Positions 1-9,600 of a stretch of DNA of 25,808 nucleotides are shown one piece after another (positions within the stretch are counted from its first letter, which is position 1; each line of letters begins with the position of its first letter). This DNA comes from Pyrenochaeta sp. MPI-SDFR-AT-0127. Lineage: Eukaryota; Ascomycota; Dothideomycetes; Pleosporales; Cucurbitariaceae. Below the pieces are notes generated by a model. The model was not told the origin of the DNA. It saw only the letters and a program-made list of their open reading frames with translations, and did not search any database. The stretch spans positions 1-25,808 of the forward strand of contig JAGTJM010000144.1 of assembly GCA_020747015.1 (NCBI GenBank), in the 5' to 3' direction. The position numbers and the translations under genes are program-made.

Positions 1-239
1 GCTAGCTTACCTTACCCGTTTGGGCCACTATAGTGAAAACACCACCCTTCAACAGTTATAACTCAATAATAACACCTTATAGAGTAAAAAGAAGACTATT
101 AATAGGATCCTGTTATCGGATTCTATAAGATAGGCTTAAAAAAAATAGCTAAATTTTTTTTGACCCTATAGTAATTTCACCTATTCATTATAGCTATAGA
201 GAATAATCTTAAAGTATATATTAAATAAGAGCAATCCTA

Positions 240-1581
240 CTCTATATTAATAGCTTCTTTAGTAAATCTAGTTTTTAAGTTAATACTTTTAATAGCGAGA
301 TAACTAATTAAAGGACTATTAAAACTAGGATATTCTTCTAAATTATCTTGCGTTAAACGCTGCTCTAGTAGAAGTTCTACTATATAAAATATATAAACTT
401 TAGTATTATCTACTAAATTATTATATAGATTATCTATTATACTATCTTCTAAGTTTTCTTTAGTTCTATTAAGAAAGTCTTTAATTAACTCTATTACTAG
501 ACTTATATTAGTTTCTACTTTTTCTTCTATAATACGCTGCTTAGTTATAGTACTTTTATTTCTATTATTTTCTTTTATAACTCTATATAAATAGATAATA
601 AATAAGCTAAAATACTTATAATACTTTCTTTTAATATCTTTACTAGTTAATAAACTAAAATCTTTTAAGGTTTTTTCTTTATTATTAGCTAGTACTTCCG
701 TCTATAATTACTGTCGAAGTCTTCTATTTAGTTTATTAACTAAAGGCTCTATTCTATATAAAATACTTTCTATTATAGATAATAAATAATATTCTATTTT
801 ATCTTCTATAGTATTACTATTTTTTATAGGTATAACTACTAGAGCTAATAACTTATTAATATTCTTATTATTTAAATATAAATAGAACTTAGTTTTATTT
901 ATATTAGAAGGTATTTCTCTCTTTTCTAAGCTATTAAAATCTAGTAATAGATTTCTATTATACTCTTCTAATTCTAGTTTATAACTAGAAGCTAGATTAT
1001 AAGTATTTCTAATATTATTATAAGATTTTAAAATAATACTAGTACTATTACTAGTACTAGTATTACTCTTAGAGTATTAATTATTATCTTTTATAATAAA
1101 ATAATTAACTAAATCTTTTTTAGTAAATAGATTTTATACTAAAATATTACTATTAATATAGTTTTCTTTATCTTTTAGATCTTTTATATCTTTTTTATAA
1201 TAGTGCTCTATTAAAATGCTTATATATAATTCTTTTATTAGTATAGATATTATTACACGCTAGTACTAAGCATTTATAACCTATTATAGGTTCTTTTAAC
1301 TCTTTAAAATAATATTTATAATCTTCTATATTTTTTAATTCTTTATAACTATTATAGTCTAATTTATTAAGCTCTTTAATTAGATCTTTAACTTTATTAT
1401 CTTTTAAAGATATAGTATGTTTTTTAAAGTGCTTCTTTATTAAGCTAATAGTACTATCTTTATTTATACTATTTAAACTAGTTAAGCAATCTTTATTATA
1501 GTAGAATATAACTTTTAGCTCTTTATTATAAGCTATATTATAGCCTAAATCTATAGTACTACTATATATACTAGTAGACAT
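240..1581 (-). pseudogene. Degraded transposon-type protein with C2H2-like zinc-finger region
   Basis: Read on the minus strand, an open stretch of 128 codons starts at ATG 1581 and ends at 1195. Its last 28 residues contain C-x4-C-x12-H (about C104, C109, H122), a C2H2-like finger whose second His is not clear. Below it, coding-like text continues with few stops to about 240, including the phrases VLANNKEKTLKDFSLLT and YPSFNSPLISYLAIKSI. This arrangement recalls the large fungal repeat family with a DUF3505-type finger region that is often linked to telomere-linked RecQ-like helicases; that assignment is from memory and tentative. Stops fall where Gln or Trp would be expected, so it is a RIPed pseudogene. 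It is divergent from the frame at 2324. Confidence 0.4.
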
Positions 1582-2323
1582 TCTATTATACTATTATTAT
1601 ATTAGTATAAATAAATAATTATTTAGATTATTATTATACTTACTTCTTATTTAAGTAATATTAAAATACTTTATTATAATAAATAGTATTAAAATACTTT
1701 ATTATAATAGATAGTATAGAATATTAATAATAATAATATACTATATATATTAGTATAGGTAAAGCGTTATATAATAATTAGAAATACCTAGATTATATTA
1801 TTAGTAAAAAGAAGTAAAAAAATTTAAAATAACTATACTTACCTAGAATAATATATACTATTAAGATATAAGGATATAATAAAAAGAAAGATTTTTAAAG
1901 GCGGTTAGAAAGAGTTTAGGAAAGTAGATAATAAGAGATTAGAATTAGAAAAAAAAAGTAGAAGAAAAGGATTCTTTATATATCTATATAGCTTAGATAT
2001 TAGTAATCCTAATAAATTCTTTTTAGTATAGGAAAATAAATTATCTATACTATAATTCTTTTTACTATAGGAAAATAATTATCTATACTATAATTCTTTT
2101 TACTATAGGAAATTAAATTATCTATATTATTATTCTTTTTCCTTAGTATAGGTAATTAGATATATAAAAGGGTAACTTTTTCTTTTTTCTTCCTTCTTTT
2201 TCTAAAACTATTATCTACTTTTTTTTCTTTTTTCCTCTTTTATTATCTTTTTATCTAAGTAAGTTATTTTTAGCTTCTCTACTCTAGAATAATAAACTAA
2301 CTATATAGTAATATAGATTAAAA
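1582..2323. repeat. Divergent intergenic spacer with short tandem repeats
   Basis: This spacer separates the two divergent transposon-type frames. A 28-bp period repeat lies at about 1656-1711: the block TTAAAATACTTTATTATAAT occurs at 1661 and again at 1689. A second cluster at about 2009-2150 has three imperfect copies of a roughly 38-39 bp unit containing ATTCTTTTTACTATAGG followed by TTATCTATACTATA. Pyrimidine-rich tracts (about 2175-2260) precede the ATG at 2324. It may be a former bidirectional promoter, but all of it is RIPed. Confidence 0.5.
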
Positions 2324-2843
2324 ATGTCTACTTTAGCTATAAATACTACTAGCTATAATACTTTATTAGCTAAAGAATTTATAAAAGAAAACTTATCTAG
2401 TCTTTCTTTAATCTCTACCTATACTTTAGGTAAAAAGGTTTATAACCTTAGAGATAAAGAAAGTAATAAAGTTATAGGCTTTTTAGGCTTTTTAGCTAGT
2501 TATAATAAGCTACCTAGCCTAGTAAATTATATTTATAATAAAAGTAAGTATTTTTCTTTTAAAATACTAATTATTAAAACTACTTATATAAAGTATTTTA
2601 AGAATTTTAAAATTTATAAACTAGTACTAATAAAACTACTATTTTATAGGTCTAGAATTAGGCTATAAAAGATTTATTCTAATTATAGTAAATCCTTTTA
2701 AAAAAGAAGAATTCTACTTTAGTTATTATAATACTAAAGTAATAGATAAAATTACTATTATCTATAATAAAGAAGAACTAGAAACTATAGCTAGAGATAG
2801 AATTAGTATAATTTTAGAAGAAAATATTAAGTAAGTTTTATTT
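2324..2843 (+). pseudogene. Degraded transposon-type ORF, divergent from 240-1581
   Basis: An ATG at 2324 opens 114 codons ending at 2668. From about 2652 another frame carries lysine/isoleucine-rich coding text to a TAA at about 2842 (starting LGYKRFILIIVNPFKKEEF). Either a short intron near 2640-2655 or a frameshift separates the two. I do not recognise the product. Like the opposite frame it starts Met-Ser-Thr and is strongly shifted toward Ile, Lys, Asn and Tyr by AT bias. Its position, head-to-head with the zinc-finger frame, suggests that both belong to one repeat element. Confidence 0.35.
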
Positions 2844-3050
2844 CTAATTAAAAAATAGAGTACTAATATATTATAGTATTCCTAGTTTTTTTAATAAAGA
2901 AACTCTTACTTTATTAGAAAAATTAGAAGATAAAGAAGAATTTCTTAAGCTAGATACTAATAAAGTATTAGAAGAAGTATAAAATATAAGTATAATTTTT
3001 ATTTATAATATAAGAAAAAATAGTAGTAGAGAAAGAAGTTAAAGTTATTA

Positions 3051-3080
3051 AAAAATATAAAAAAAAAAAAAAAAAAAAAA
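3051..3080. repeat. Poly(A)-rich tract
   Basis: A run of A broken only by a few T, in AT-rich RIPed DNA. It could be the A-tail of a retroelement on the plus strand, but no element body is recognised directly upstream. A simple low-complexity tract is equally possible. Confidence 0.6.
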
Positions 3081-3120
3081 TATAAAATAAAGATTTTTCT
3101 TTTCTTTCTATTTATTTTCC

Positions 3121-3378
3121 TTTTAAAAAAAGGGCTTAGATATACCTTTTTAGTACTAAACCTAATTAAGAAAAAAAAATAGTATTCTATTTCTATTCTT
3201 TTTCTAGTTTCTCTCTATTTCTTTACTTTTAAAAAAAGAGTCTAGATATACCTTTTTAGCGCTAAACCTAATTAAGAAAAATAAAAAAAAATAAAAAAGA
3301 AGCTAGAAAAGAAAAGTAGGCGAGAAAAGGTAGTTAGAAAAAAAGAGCCTAGATATACCAAAGGGCCTAGATATACCT
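3121..3378. repeat. Imperfect 106-bp tandem duplication and GGCCTAGATATACC motifs
   Basis: A block beginning TTTTAAAAAAAGGGCTTAGA at 3121 recurs at 3227 (106-bp period) and continues in both copies through TATACCTTTTTAG and CTAAACCTAATTAAG. The core CTAGATATACC then recurs twice more at about 3350-3378, each time next to GAGC or GGGC. No protein is visible. It could be promoter-type or untranslated sequence of the nearby repeat element. Confidence 0.6.
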
Positions 3379-3389
3379 CCTAGATAAGC

Positions 3390-3795
3390 TGTTAGTCTTA
3401 GGAGTAAGGATATACCTAAGGGGAGTGCCCTAGACTAACTATAGATACTACTATAGGCGCTAATACGAGATAAGGCCCTAGGTATATAACTACTCGCTAG
3501 GCTAAGGATAAGCGCTTATAGTGCACGTAACGAGTATAATAAGTACTTACTATATATACTACGAGCGTAATAAGTATATTATATATATAGATAAGAGTAA
3601 TATACCCTTATAGTATATTATAATTAACCTTAAGTTATTATTAAATACTACTATTTAATACTTAGAACTACTTTAACTAACTTATCTATCTCTACTTACT
3701 CTAATCTAGAAGCTTACTAAGAAAGGGCTCCTTAGTAATACTAGCTACTTTATATTATAGCTACTCTACTAAGGATACTAACCCCCCTTTTAATA
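3390..3795 (-). repeat. Degraded LTR, minus orientation, related to those at 9184 and 23066
   Basis: On the minus strand, sequence from 3795 downward matches the start of the LTRs at 9184 and 23066: the A/T-TTAAAAGG start, CCTTAGTAGAGTAGCTA, AATATAAAG, and the AAGCTTCTAG and TAAGGTTAATTATAATATA blocks. The right half (about 3590-3795) is clear; the left half has diverged. The boundaries TGTTA (3390) and TAATA (3795, RIP form of TAACA) give about 406 bp, close to the 417 bp of the other two copies. No matching 5-bp target-site duplication was seen. Confidence 0.6.
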
Positions 3796-3809
3796 GTCCT
3801 TATAGCTAA

Positions 3810-4484
3810 GTAGCTTAAACTAGAGGGAGCTTAAGAACTTTATATAGTAGGTAGTTAAGAATTAGGATAATAAAGGAGTAAAGAAGCTTAGTAGGATCTT
3901 CTACTATATTATAACTAAAAAGTCTATACTTAAGTATAAAGTATTAACTATAAGATATACCCTTATCTATAAAAGAGAGTATAGAAAGCCTAGTAAGGTC
4001 CTCTCTTTATAGTAAGATAAGGACTATTATAGAGGTACTATATTCTAGTTACCTAGGAAGGTAAAGAAGGTATATAATTACTAGGTTATTTAAGCTAAGG
4101 AGGAGTAATAACGTTAATACTAAAAGTAAGAGGCTAGGTAAGATTATAATAGGTAAAAGTAGATTAAGGCTATTAAGCTTAAATTAAGGCGTATAGTAAG
4201 AGCTAAGGCTAGGTTATTAAGGTAGAATAAAAAGGCTACTTATACTCTAATTAAGCTACTAGGTAAGTAGCTTATAAGGCTATAAAACGACTTAAATAAG
4301 CTATCTAAATTTTCTAAAAAGGGTAAGAGACCTAGCCTTAAGCCTCCTATTAAAGCTTATTATAAAAAAAAAGGCTATACTAAAGAGTTATAGTAGTAAG
4401 AAGCTATTAGGGGTAGTACTAGGCCTACTACTAATTAAGTTACGCTAGAGCCGCAAAATTAAACTTCTAATTAAATACTATTAG
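3810..4484 (+). pseudogene. RIPed pogo-type DDE transposase, C-terminal part
   Basis: Plus-strand text ignoring stops shows the C-terminal tail usual for fungal pogo/Fot-type transposases: an RGTIFWLPRKV-like phrase, a long Lys/Arg/Glu-rich helical stretch (residues such as KLRRIVRAKARLLR), then a KGKRPSLKPP-like basic tail. Near the end the reading appears to change frame, giving SRKIKLLIKYY before TAG at 4482-4484. The family normally ends in a similar basic motif. Dozens of TAG/TAA stops stand for former Gln or Trp. The catalytic DDE core upstream is absent or unrecognisable; a degraded LTR abuts it on the left. Confidence 0.65.
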
Positions 4485-4628
4485 CTATAGATAGTTATAG
4501 GCTATATAAATTACTCTACTAAGAAAAATCGCGATAATAGCTTTTATATGTAGCTTAATAACCTTAAGTTAGTTAATGGTTTTAATATTCTGATTTTCGG
4601 CCACGCGGGGTATTTGGTCACGGGGTGA

Positions 4629-4653
4629 CGCACGGCAACGTACCTGCCGTGCG
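4629..4653. repeat. Perfect 9-bp inverted repeat (hairpin)
   Basis: CGCACGGCA (4629-4637) pairs with TGCCGTGCG (4645-4653) across a 7-nt loop. A weaker 5-bp pair, GTCAC/GTGAC, lies just upstream near 4617-4629. It sits at the junction between RIPed DNA and the un-RIPed pogo fragment, so it may be a sub-terminal structure of that transposon. Confidence 0.6.
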
Positions 4654-4763
4654 AGCTGATCGCTATACCAAGACCCTACCAAAACGTACTGTGGCTACAG
4701 TATATTCACAACAACAGTATATTATACTATAGGGCACCGTATGAAATATTATTCACAGAATAT

Positions 4764-5024
4764 TTATGCTTCGATTTCACATGTGCGCGTGTTATGTCCT
4801 GTCTCGCCACAGCGTCCACAGCGTCCTTGAGTCTGCCCACCCTCATCAGCACGCCTACTCTTCTTTGCCTTCTTCCCATCACTACGCGCCGCAAACTCCT
4901 TTAGAGTAGTTAACCGCAGTCCCTCTTGAACTGCTAAGGTCCCTTCCTTCTGTACTCGCTTTCTTTTGTGCGATTTACGTCGCGTGGCGGCCGGTCGAGC
5001 TTTCCACAACATAGCCTTAGCCAT
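4764..5024 (-). pseudogene. Pogo-type transposase C-terminal fragment with CCHC zinc knuckle
   Basis: This minus-strand frame of 86 codons is rich in Lys/Arg at its start. It ends in a zinc knuckle CGRCGETGHNTRTC (C69, C72, H77, C82; C-x2-C-x4-H-x4-C). Fungal pogo/Fot-type transposases often end in this way, after a basic tail with a GTLxVQEG-like phrase, which is also visible here. Directly upstream on the minus strand an in-frame TAG interrupts the reading, and no DDE domain follows, so this is a fragment rather than a gene. It retains CpA/TpG and intact codons, unlike the RIPed pogo tail at 3810-4484, so it either entered after the RIP episode or escaped it. Confidence 0.7.
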
Positions 5025-5063
5025 GACGATGCGCAGAGTCCTCTATCACTGCCTGCCACTCAG

Positions 5064-5725
5064 GGGGAAAGCTCTACAGATATGGAAGTGGTACTAATAC
5101 CGGTCATCGTCTATGGTAATCTAAACGGAAGATAGGAAGAAATTGGTCGTTGCACCAAGGAAGAGGACTTAGAACAACTATTTAGGACTTTAGAGGCGAC
5201 GTACACAAATTGTTATACATCGACTGACAAAGGTAGGGGTCTCTTGCTCTCAGAAAGTTATGATCTTGCTGTTAGAGGGGATCATAAGGTATATATTACG
5301 ATCGTCGAGGAGCTTTAGTCTGCGAGCACCGAAAATCCAGATTACTTCTAAGTTATCTAGAAAATCTTCGTTATGTCAGAATGCAACCGCCAAAATATCT
5401 GGAACAATTAGCTGGTACCCATGCATGAGGTCTCTGAGTTCTCTCTATTCAAAACGGCACATGTAACTTAGTCCGCATTGAAAGCGGTGTGGACAACGCC
5501 AGCATGTAGTGCACTCACTGGTCGACAAAAACACAGTCAGCTCACCTAAGTTGGGCCATCTGTCGCTCAATCAGGCAAGCGCAGGATTCCCGTGGGCTAT
5601 GCGGTACGCTTCAAAAGGTGGGGTGTTTGAGTAACTGGACAAAACATGGGCATATTCAGGCCGCTGTAGATGATGATATTAGCTTCCAAGATGAGATGGA
5701 AGCACATTTAGATGAAATGAAATGA
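5064..5725 (+). pseudogene. Unidentified decayed protein-coding gene
   Basis: Two overlapping plus-strand frames read like one protein. The first runs from before 5064 to about 5296, with a TAG at 5133-5135, and includes phrases such as EVVLIPVIVYGNLNGR and EEDLEQLFRTLEATYTNC. The second runs from 5288 to TGA at 5723-5725 and includes LLLSYLENLRYVRMQPPKY, LEQLAGTHA and DDDISFQDEMEAHLDEMK. It is broken by TGA at 5426 and 5435 and TAG at 5507. At least one frameshift joins the frames. The stops are of the C-to-T kind (former CGA or CAG would fit), suggesting light RIP or plain decay. I do not recognise the family. Composition is normal for the non-island segment. Confidence 0.4.
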
Positions 5726-6052
5726 TTTGTAGTAGTTTTTACCATCTAATCTAGCTCAACGCTATATTTAGAGAGTGGTGATAGCTTCACGTGAGCGTAC
5801 TACCTAGGCTGAGTACGCAAGCGTATGCGTACCTACTATGTTTGCGCGAACTTAGCATTTGCCCAGGTACGTGCATTAGCCCTATCTAAAATCTTCAATC
5901 GCACATCTAAAACTGAAAGAGGAATCTAGTTTAGCGAGAAGCCATGGTTACATATGGTCGGGAAAATAAATGTGAGTCCATAACGGGACATCGGTTATAC
6001 GAGCTTAAATTCGACCAAGATATACTCCAACCACGCTCTCCTAATTTCCAGC
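5726..6052. other. Intergenic, no gene seen
   Basis: This 327-bp stretch lies between the decayed gene and the 3' end of the RGS gene. No open frame or strong repeat is visible. It should contain the 3' untranslated region and polyadenylation site of the minus-strand RGS gene. Confidence 0.5.
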
Positions 6053-6912
6053 TCAAGAGATCCAAGTAGCGGAGATTGAGTGAAGACTATATTCTCGGAA
6101 AATAATTGCGTACTCTGGTCGGCTCAAAAACTTTGGGAGCGAGTCCTGCGTTATCAATTAAGAATAAGATTGTGATAGATATGAGAGAGACTCACGCTAG
6201 CCAGTAACTCGAAGATGGCGCTCTGCGCCTGCCTAAGCAAGTTCACGACTTGGTCCAGGCTCTCGATTCTTTCGTTTCCATCTTCAACGACACTTGTCAA
6301 CAGGGCGGCGAGCGGAGAACGGAGAGATTGGTCGATATTAACCTCCCACTGTGAACCGCGCGCAATAAAAACATGATAAAGTCCTTCAAATCCTTAGCGA
6401 TCAGGCCGACACCAACAACTCAGGTTCTACTCACGATATAACGCTGCTAGTGCACCGTGGCTGATAACTAGCCTTGGCGAAGTATGCTTTATCTGCTCGT
6501 AGTAGGCGATGAAATCCATTACTTCGAGGTAGAATGCGAAGTTTTCCCAACAATGCATGCTCTCCAAGAAGTCTCTGAATAGCGAGCTTAGCGCAGGGTT
6601 CTGAATGATGGTGCTGATCCCGCTGATACATGGATTGCCAGGAGCATGATCGTGCGAACTGCTATTCTTGGGTGCTTCAGAGCTGCCAGCCGCCATCGGA
6701 ATACGTAGTAAACCGGCTACCAATCCGCTCTCTTTTGGTCTATCGTAAGACACTCTGTCCGTATCTAGATCACACTTAATCGGAACTGGAACAGCGATGT
6801 CACGCCGTAGCGAGAGTAGTCGTAGATATAAACGGGTGAAGTAATTTCGCCGACAGGCTCGCTGGAAGGTATGCATAACCCTGCTTTGGTTGTAAGACTC
6901 TAATCTCTGCAT
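6053..6912 (-). CDS. RGS-domain protein (regulator of G-protein signalling), three exons
   Basis: Exons on the minus strand: 6912-6435, 6392-6196 and 6145-6053. The introns are 6434-6393 (42 nt, GTGAGT..CTAAG) and 6195-6146 (50 nt, GTGAGT..CGCAG). The spliced frame is open for 255 residues and ends in TGA at 6053-6055. Residues 1-98 are basic to low-complexity. Residues about 99-250 match an RGS fold: ISTIIQNPALSSLFRDFLES, then ENFAFYLEVMDF, then (exon 2) the FIARGSQWEVNIDQSLR region, then (exon 3) DSLPKFLSRPEYAIIFREY. RGS domains accelerate GTP hydrolysis on G-alpha subunits, which in fungi control development, nutrient sensing and virulence. The chosen Met follows an in-frame TGA; an additional upstream exon is possible. 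No DEP domain or membrane span was seen, so the protein is short for fungal RGS proteins. Confidence 0.85.
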
Positions 6913-8364
6913 TGAGAAGTCTTTTCAAATCTGAGTCAACAATTGGCTTTGGTGTTTTGTTGGAACACAAACCGGCAAGTTTCCACTTCTCTGCTCGGCT
7001 TTCTATGGTGAGATTATATAGTCTGACATAGAATTAGTGGTCGAGAACAACAAATAGGGTGCTCATCCTCAATGAAGACATGTACCACATTCCTGGTTTT
7101 CCTTCGTCCCGCGTATCGTGAGAATATTTTAGTAACTCGCTGCAAAAGTCGGTTACTGATCATGGGCGAAGCTTTAATTGTAGCGTAGGATGGCCTTGGT
7201 GGACAAGTCATTAAATATGCATATATTGTGAGTTGGTTCAAGGCCTCTAATATATTGATAGCTCTTCCCTTTTGATTTTCTTTGCCTCATTAGAAATTTC
7301 GAAGGAACTGAGTCACGTAGGATCAGTAACCTGCGATGTTGGCAAACTACTGGCGGTATAATCCGTGGAGATAGTCACGCCATCTCTTGCGTGTGGTTCA
7401 CGATAGTTTGGTGGCGAAACTCACCCGTAGCGACTGACTAGGAGTGCGACCTTTGGCCAGCCCTCATTGGCCGGTGGACTTTCCGAGCTCGCTTCGGGCT
7501 CGCTAGCCATGCCGGAATGGCGCGATCGTCAACCGGAAGCGGACGTTATGCTAATTGTTCGGATTCCCATGGCGGCGGAGTTCGGATTGCAATTGCTGCC
7601 GAATAAAGACAATTAACCGAAAAAGATGGGTCTCTGAAATGGGAGATTCCGTTTTTATTTATTAATTCCTGAAAATGTTGTACGTATTTCTTTTATGCAG
7701 GCCGTCCATGGGGATGCCCACGCGATCAAGATTGCCTAGCCAGCTATGCCCATGCGACATGGTAGAGTATCGAAACGTATTACCTGCCTAGGTAGAAAGT
7801 ATATGTGAAAATTGAAATGGTGAACGATGACCAACCTCAAACATGAATCAAGATAATGTGGAGGCATTCCAATCATTGCCTTCTATCTCTTATCAAGAAC
7901 TATCGCTGATCACCAGCATTCCGGTGACAAATACCTCTTCGTGAGCGAATCGGAAACCTAAAATTCGGCTGGTGCCATGTGCCAGTGCAGGATCCCGCTC
8001 GGTCCGAGCGCACCCGCAGTGTTCTAGACCGATCGCACCTCAGAGTTCTAGATCAAGTTGCACCATGCCCCAAGCTCCCCTCTGTCGGAAGCTGCGACAT
8101 GAGCTGTTTCTCGTTCGACTTTGGCTTCCACGTGCGGAACACTCGCATAATCCAATGATTCTCCGATGACAAGGGTTGTCGGGCCCCTGAAGGGCGGAGC
8201 GGGAAGGAGAGTGCAGTTGGCTCACTTTTATTTGATCCCAGCCTGCTCCAGGTGGACTCTCAAGCCGCGATACATACCTACATTACAACGGTACGAAACT
8301 GGAGTGACTCCTCCGCAGATGCATCATGTGCAGGGAGGATGGCCGACCCGCTCCGGCCATAGGG
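6913..8364. other. Intergenic, promoter side of the RGS gene; no firm gene
   Basis: About 1.45 kb of balanced composition. A 75-codon minus-strand frame at 7014-7241 and overlapping short frames at 7972-8420 show no recognisable motif and look like chance. A GC-rich patch near 7445-7560 contains repeated CTCGCT-type words (GAGCTCGCTTCGGGCTCGC). The part next to 6912 should hold the RGS promoter; no clear TATA box was assigned. Confidence 0.4.
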
Positions 8365-9183
8365 TTGCAGCATCGCGGAGCGTGGGTGATTGGCCCATCA
8401 GCAGATGGGAACACGCTTAGCATCCAGAACGAGGTGGTGCCGATGCTGGAGAAGTGGGAGCGTACCAGTGGAGCTGTATTCGATGCAGAGAAGACATCCT
8501 TTATCTACCTTACGAGATATAAAGGAGCAGCCTAGGAAAGCATAATAGCGCTATAATTTAAAGAGAAGGAGATCCTACTAATAGATAAGGTTAAGCTCCT
8601 TAGGGTAACACTCGATAAGGAGCTCTAGTTTAAAGCGTATCTAGCGTATAAGGCTAGTAAAGTGACTAAGGTTACACTAGCGCTGCGCAGACTAAAAGGA
8701 CTCTAGCCTAAGATAGTTAAGTAACTGGTAAAGAGCGTAGTTCTACTAGTAGCAGACTATATATTACCTATATAGTACCTAATTATAATATATAAGATAA
8801 GGTAGCTCCTTATATAGGCGTAGAGGATTATAGTATAGGTAGTTATTAGAGAATTTTATATAATCGCGGACGTAATTATAGAGGTAGAAGTAGGTCTAGT
8901 TCCTATAGAGTAGAGACTATATAATTAGATAATTATATTCTAGGTATTACTCTATAAGCTTAGCTAGTTATATCTATACTAGATACTTAAGTAGTAGTAG
9001 CTCTATACGAAGTACTAGTTACTACTAATATAAATAGTAGAGATATATAAGGAGGTTTAGATAGATAATATAATAGAGGTTAAGCTATATATATATCTAC
9101 TATAGGTAGCTAAGCCTAAGGTTATACTCTATAAGGGCGAGGAATAGGCGTAAGATATTATTAATAACTATAGGCTAGAATAG
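8365..9183 (+). pseudogene. LINE (Tad-type non-LTR) reverse-transcriptase ORF, C-terminal fragment, RIPed
   Basis: One continuous plus-strand frame runs from about 8365 to 9183 if TAG/TAA are read through. It starts just after the position where the catalytic FVDD-type motif would be, with GAWVIGPSADGNTLSIQNEV, then EKWERTSGAVFDAEKTSFIY, which is typical of fungal LINE polymerases. It continues with LLRVTLDKEL, KASKVTKVTLALRRLKGL, VKSVVLLVADYILPI, VEVGLVPIE and VEIYKEV, matching the thumb/connection region before RNase H. About 8365-8535 is unmutated; beyond that roughly thirty stops appear at likely Gln or Trp codons. The ORF is cut exactly where the LTR begins at 9184, so RNase H is missing. 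The left end joins unrelated DNA. Confidence 0.85.
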
Positions 9184-9600
9184 TATTAAAAGGTAGGGTA
9201 TCCTTAGTAGAGTAGCTATAATATAAAGCAGCTAGTGTTACTAAGAAGCCTTTCTTAGTAAGCTTCTAGTTAGAGTAAGTAGAGATAGATAAATAGGTTA
9301 AAGTAGTTCTAAGTATTAAAGAGTAGTATTTAATATTAACTTAAGGTTAATTATAATATACTATAAAGATATATTACTCTTATCTATATACTCGTATAAT
9401 CCTATAAATCCTATAGTATACTGTAAAGTCCTATTATAGAATTTAATAGTATCCTATAGTATACTAACTCTATATTTATAAGACCCTTAGGATTATATAA
9501 CTTTATAGAGTATACGTTATTATTAGCCTATATTTAGATCTTACCTAATACCCGTATCCTCTTCGTCTTCTTAACTTATAAGCGCCTACTATTCTCTATA
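9184..9600 (+). repeat. LTR (417 bp), apparently solo
   Basis: This segment is co-linear with 23066-23482 and has the same length, beginning TATTAAAAGG (RIP form of TGTTAAAAGG) and ending near CTCTATA (counterpart of TTATTACA). Shared blocks include CCTTAGTAGAGTAGCTA, AATATAAAGCAGCT, AAGCTTCTAGTTAGAG, TTAAGGTTAATTATAATATA, GTTATTATTAGCCTA and CTTATAAGCGCC. No gag or pol flanks it: a LINE ORF lies left and an arrestin gene copy right. So it is either a solo LTR or a rearrangement scar. A perfect target-site duplication was not found (AATAG left, GGTTC right). Confidence 0.7.

Larger units (their letters stand above)
1..4560. repeat. RIP-mutated AT-rich island 1
   Basis: Very AT-rich sequence in which CpA and TpG are almost absent and TpA dominates, as produced by repeat-induced point mutation (C to T, mainly in CpA) in ascomycetes. 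Any coding text is broken by TAG/TAA at expected Gln or Trp codons. It holds transposon-derived reading frames (separate entries), short tandem repeats, a degraded LTR and a pogo-type transposase tail. The right edge near 4560-4590 is sharp: normal GC and CpA content returns with the segment beginning about 4590. That the cause is RIP is inferred from base patterns, not measured. Confidence 0.85.

Noticed and set aside
6431..6631. A 66-codon minus-strand frame overlapping the RGS domain
   Set aside because: It is the wrong frame of RGS exon 1.
7014..7241. A 75-codon minus-strand frame as a 5' exon of the RGS gene
   Set aside because: No donor/acceptor pair gave a continuous frame into MQRLES with a recognisable domain. 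A possible acceptor near 6940 leads into another frame that stops soon after.
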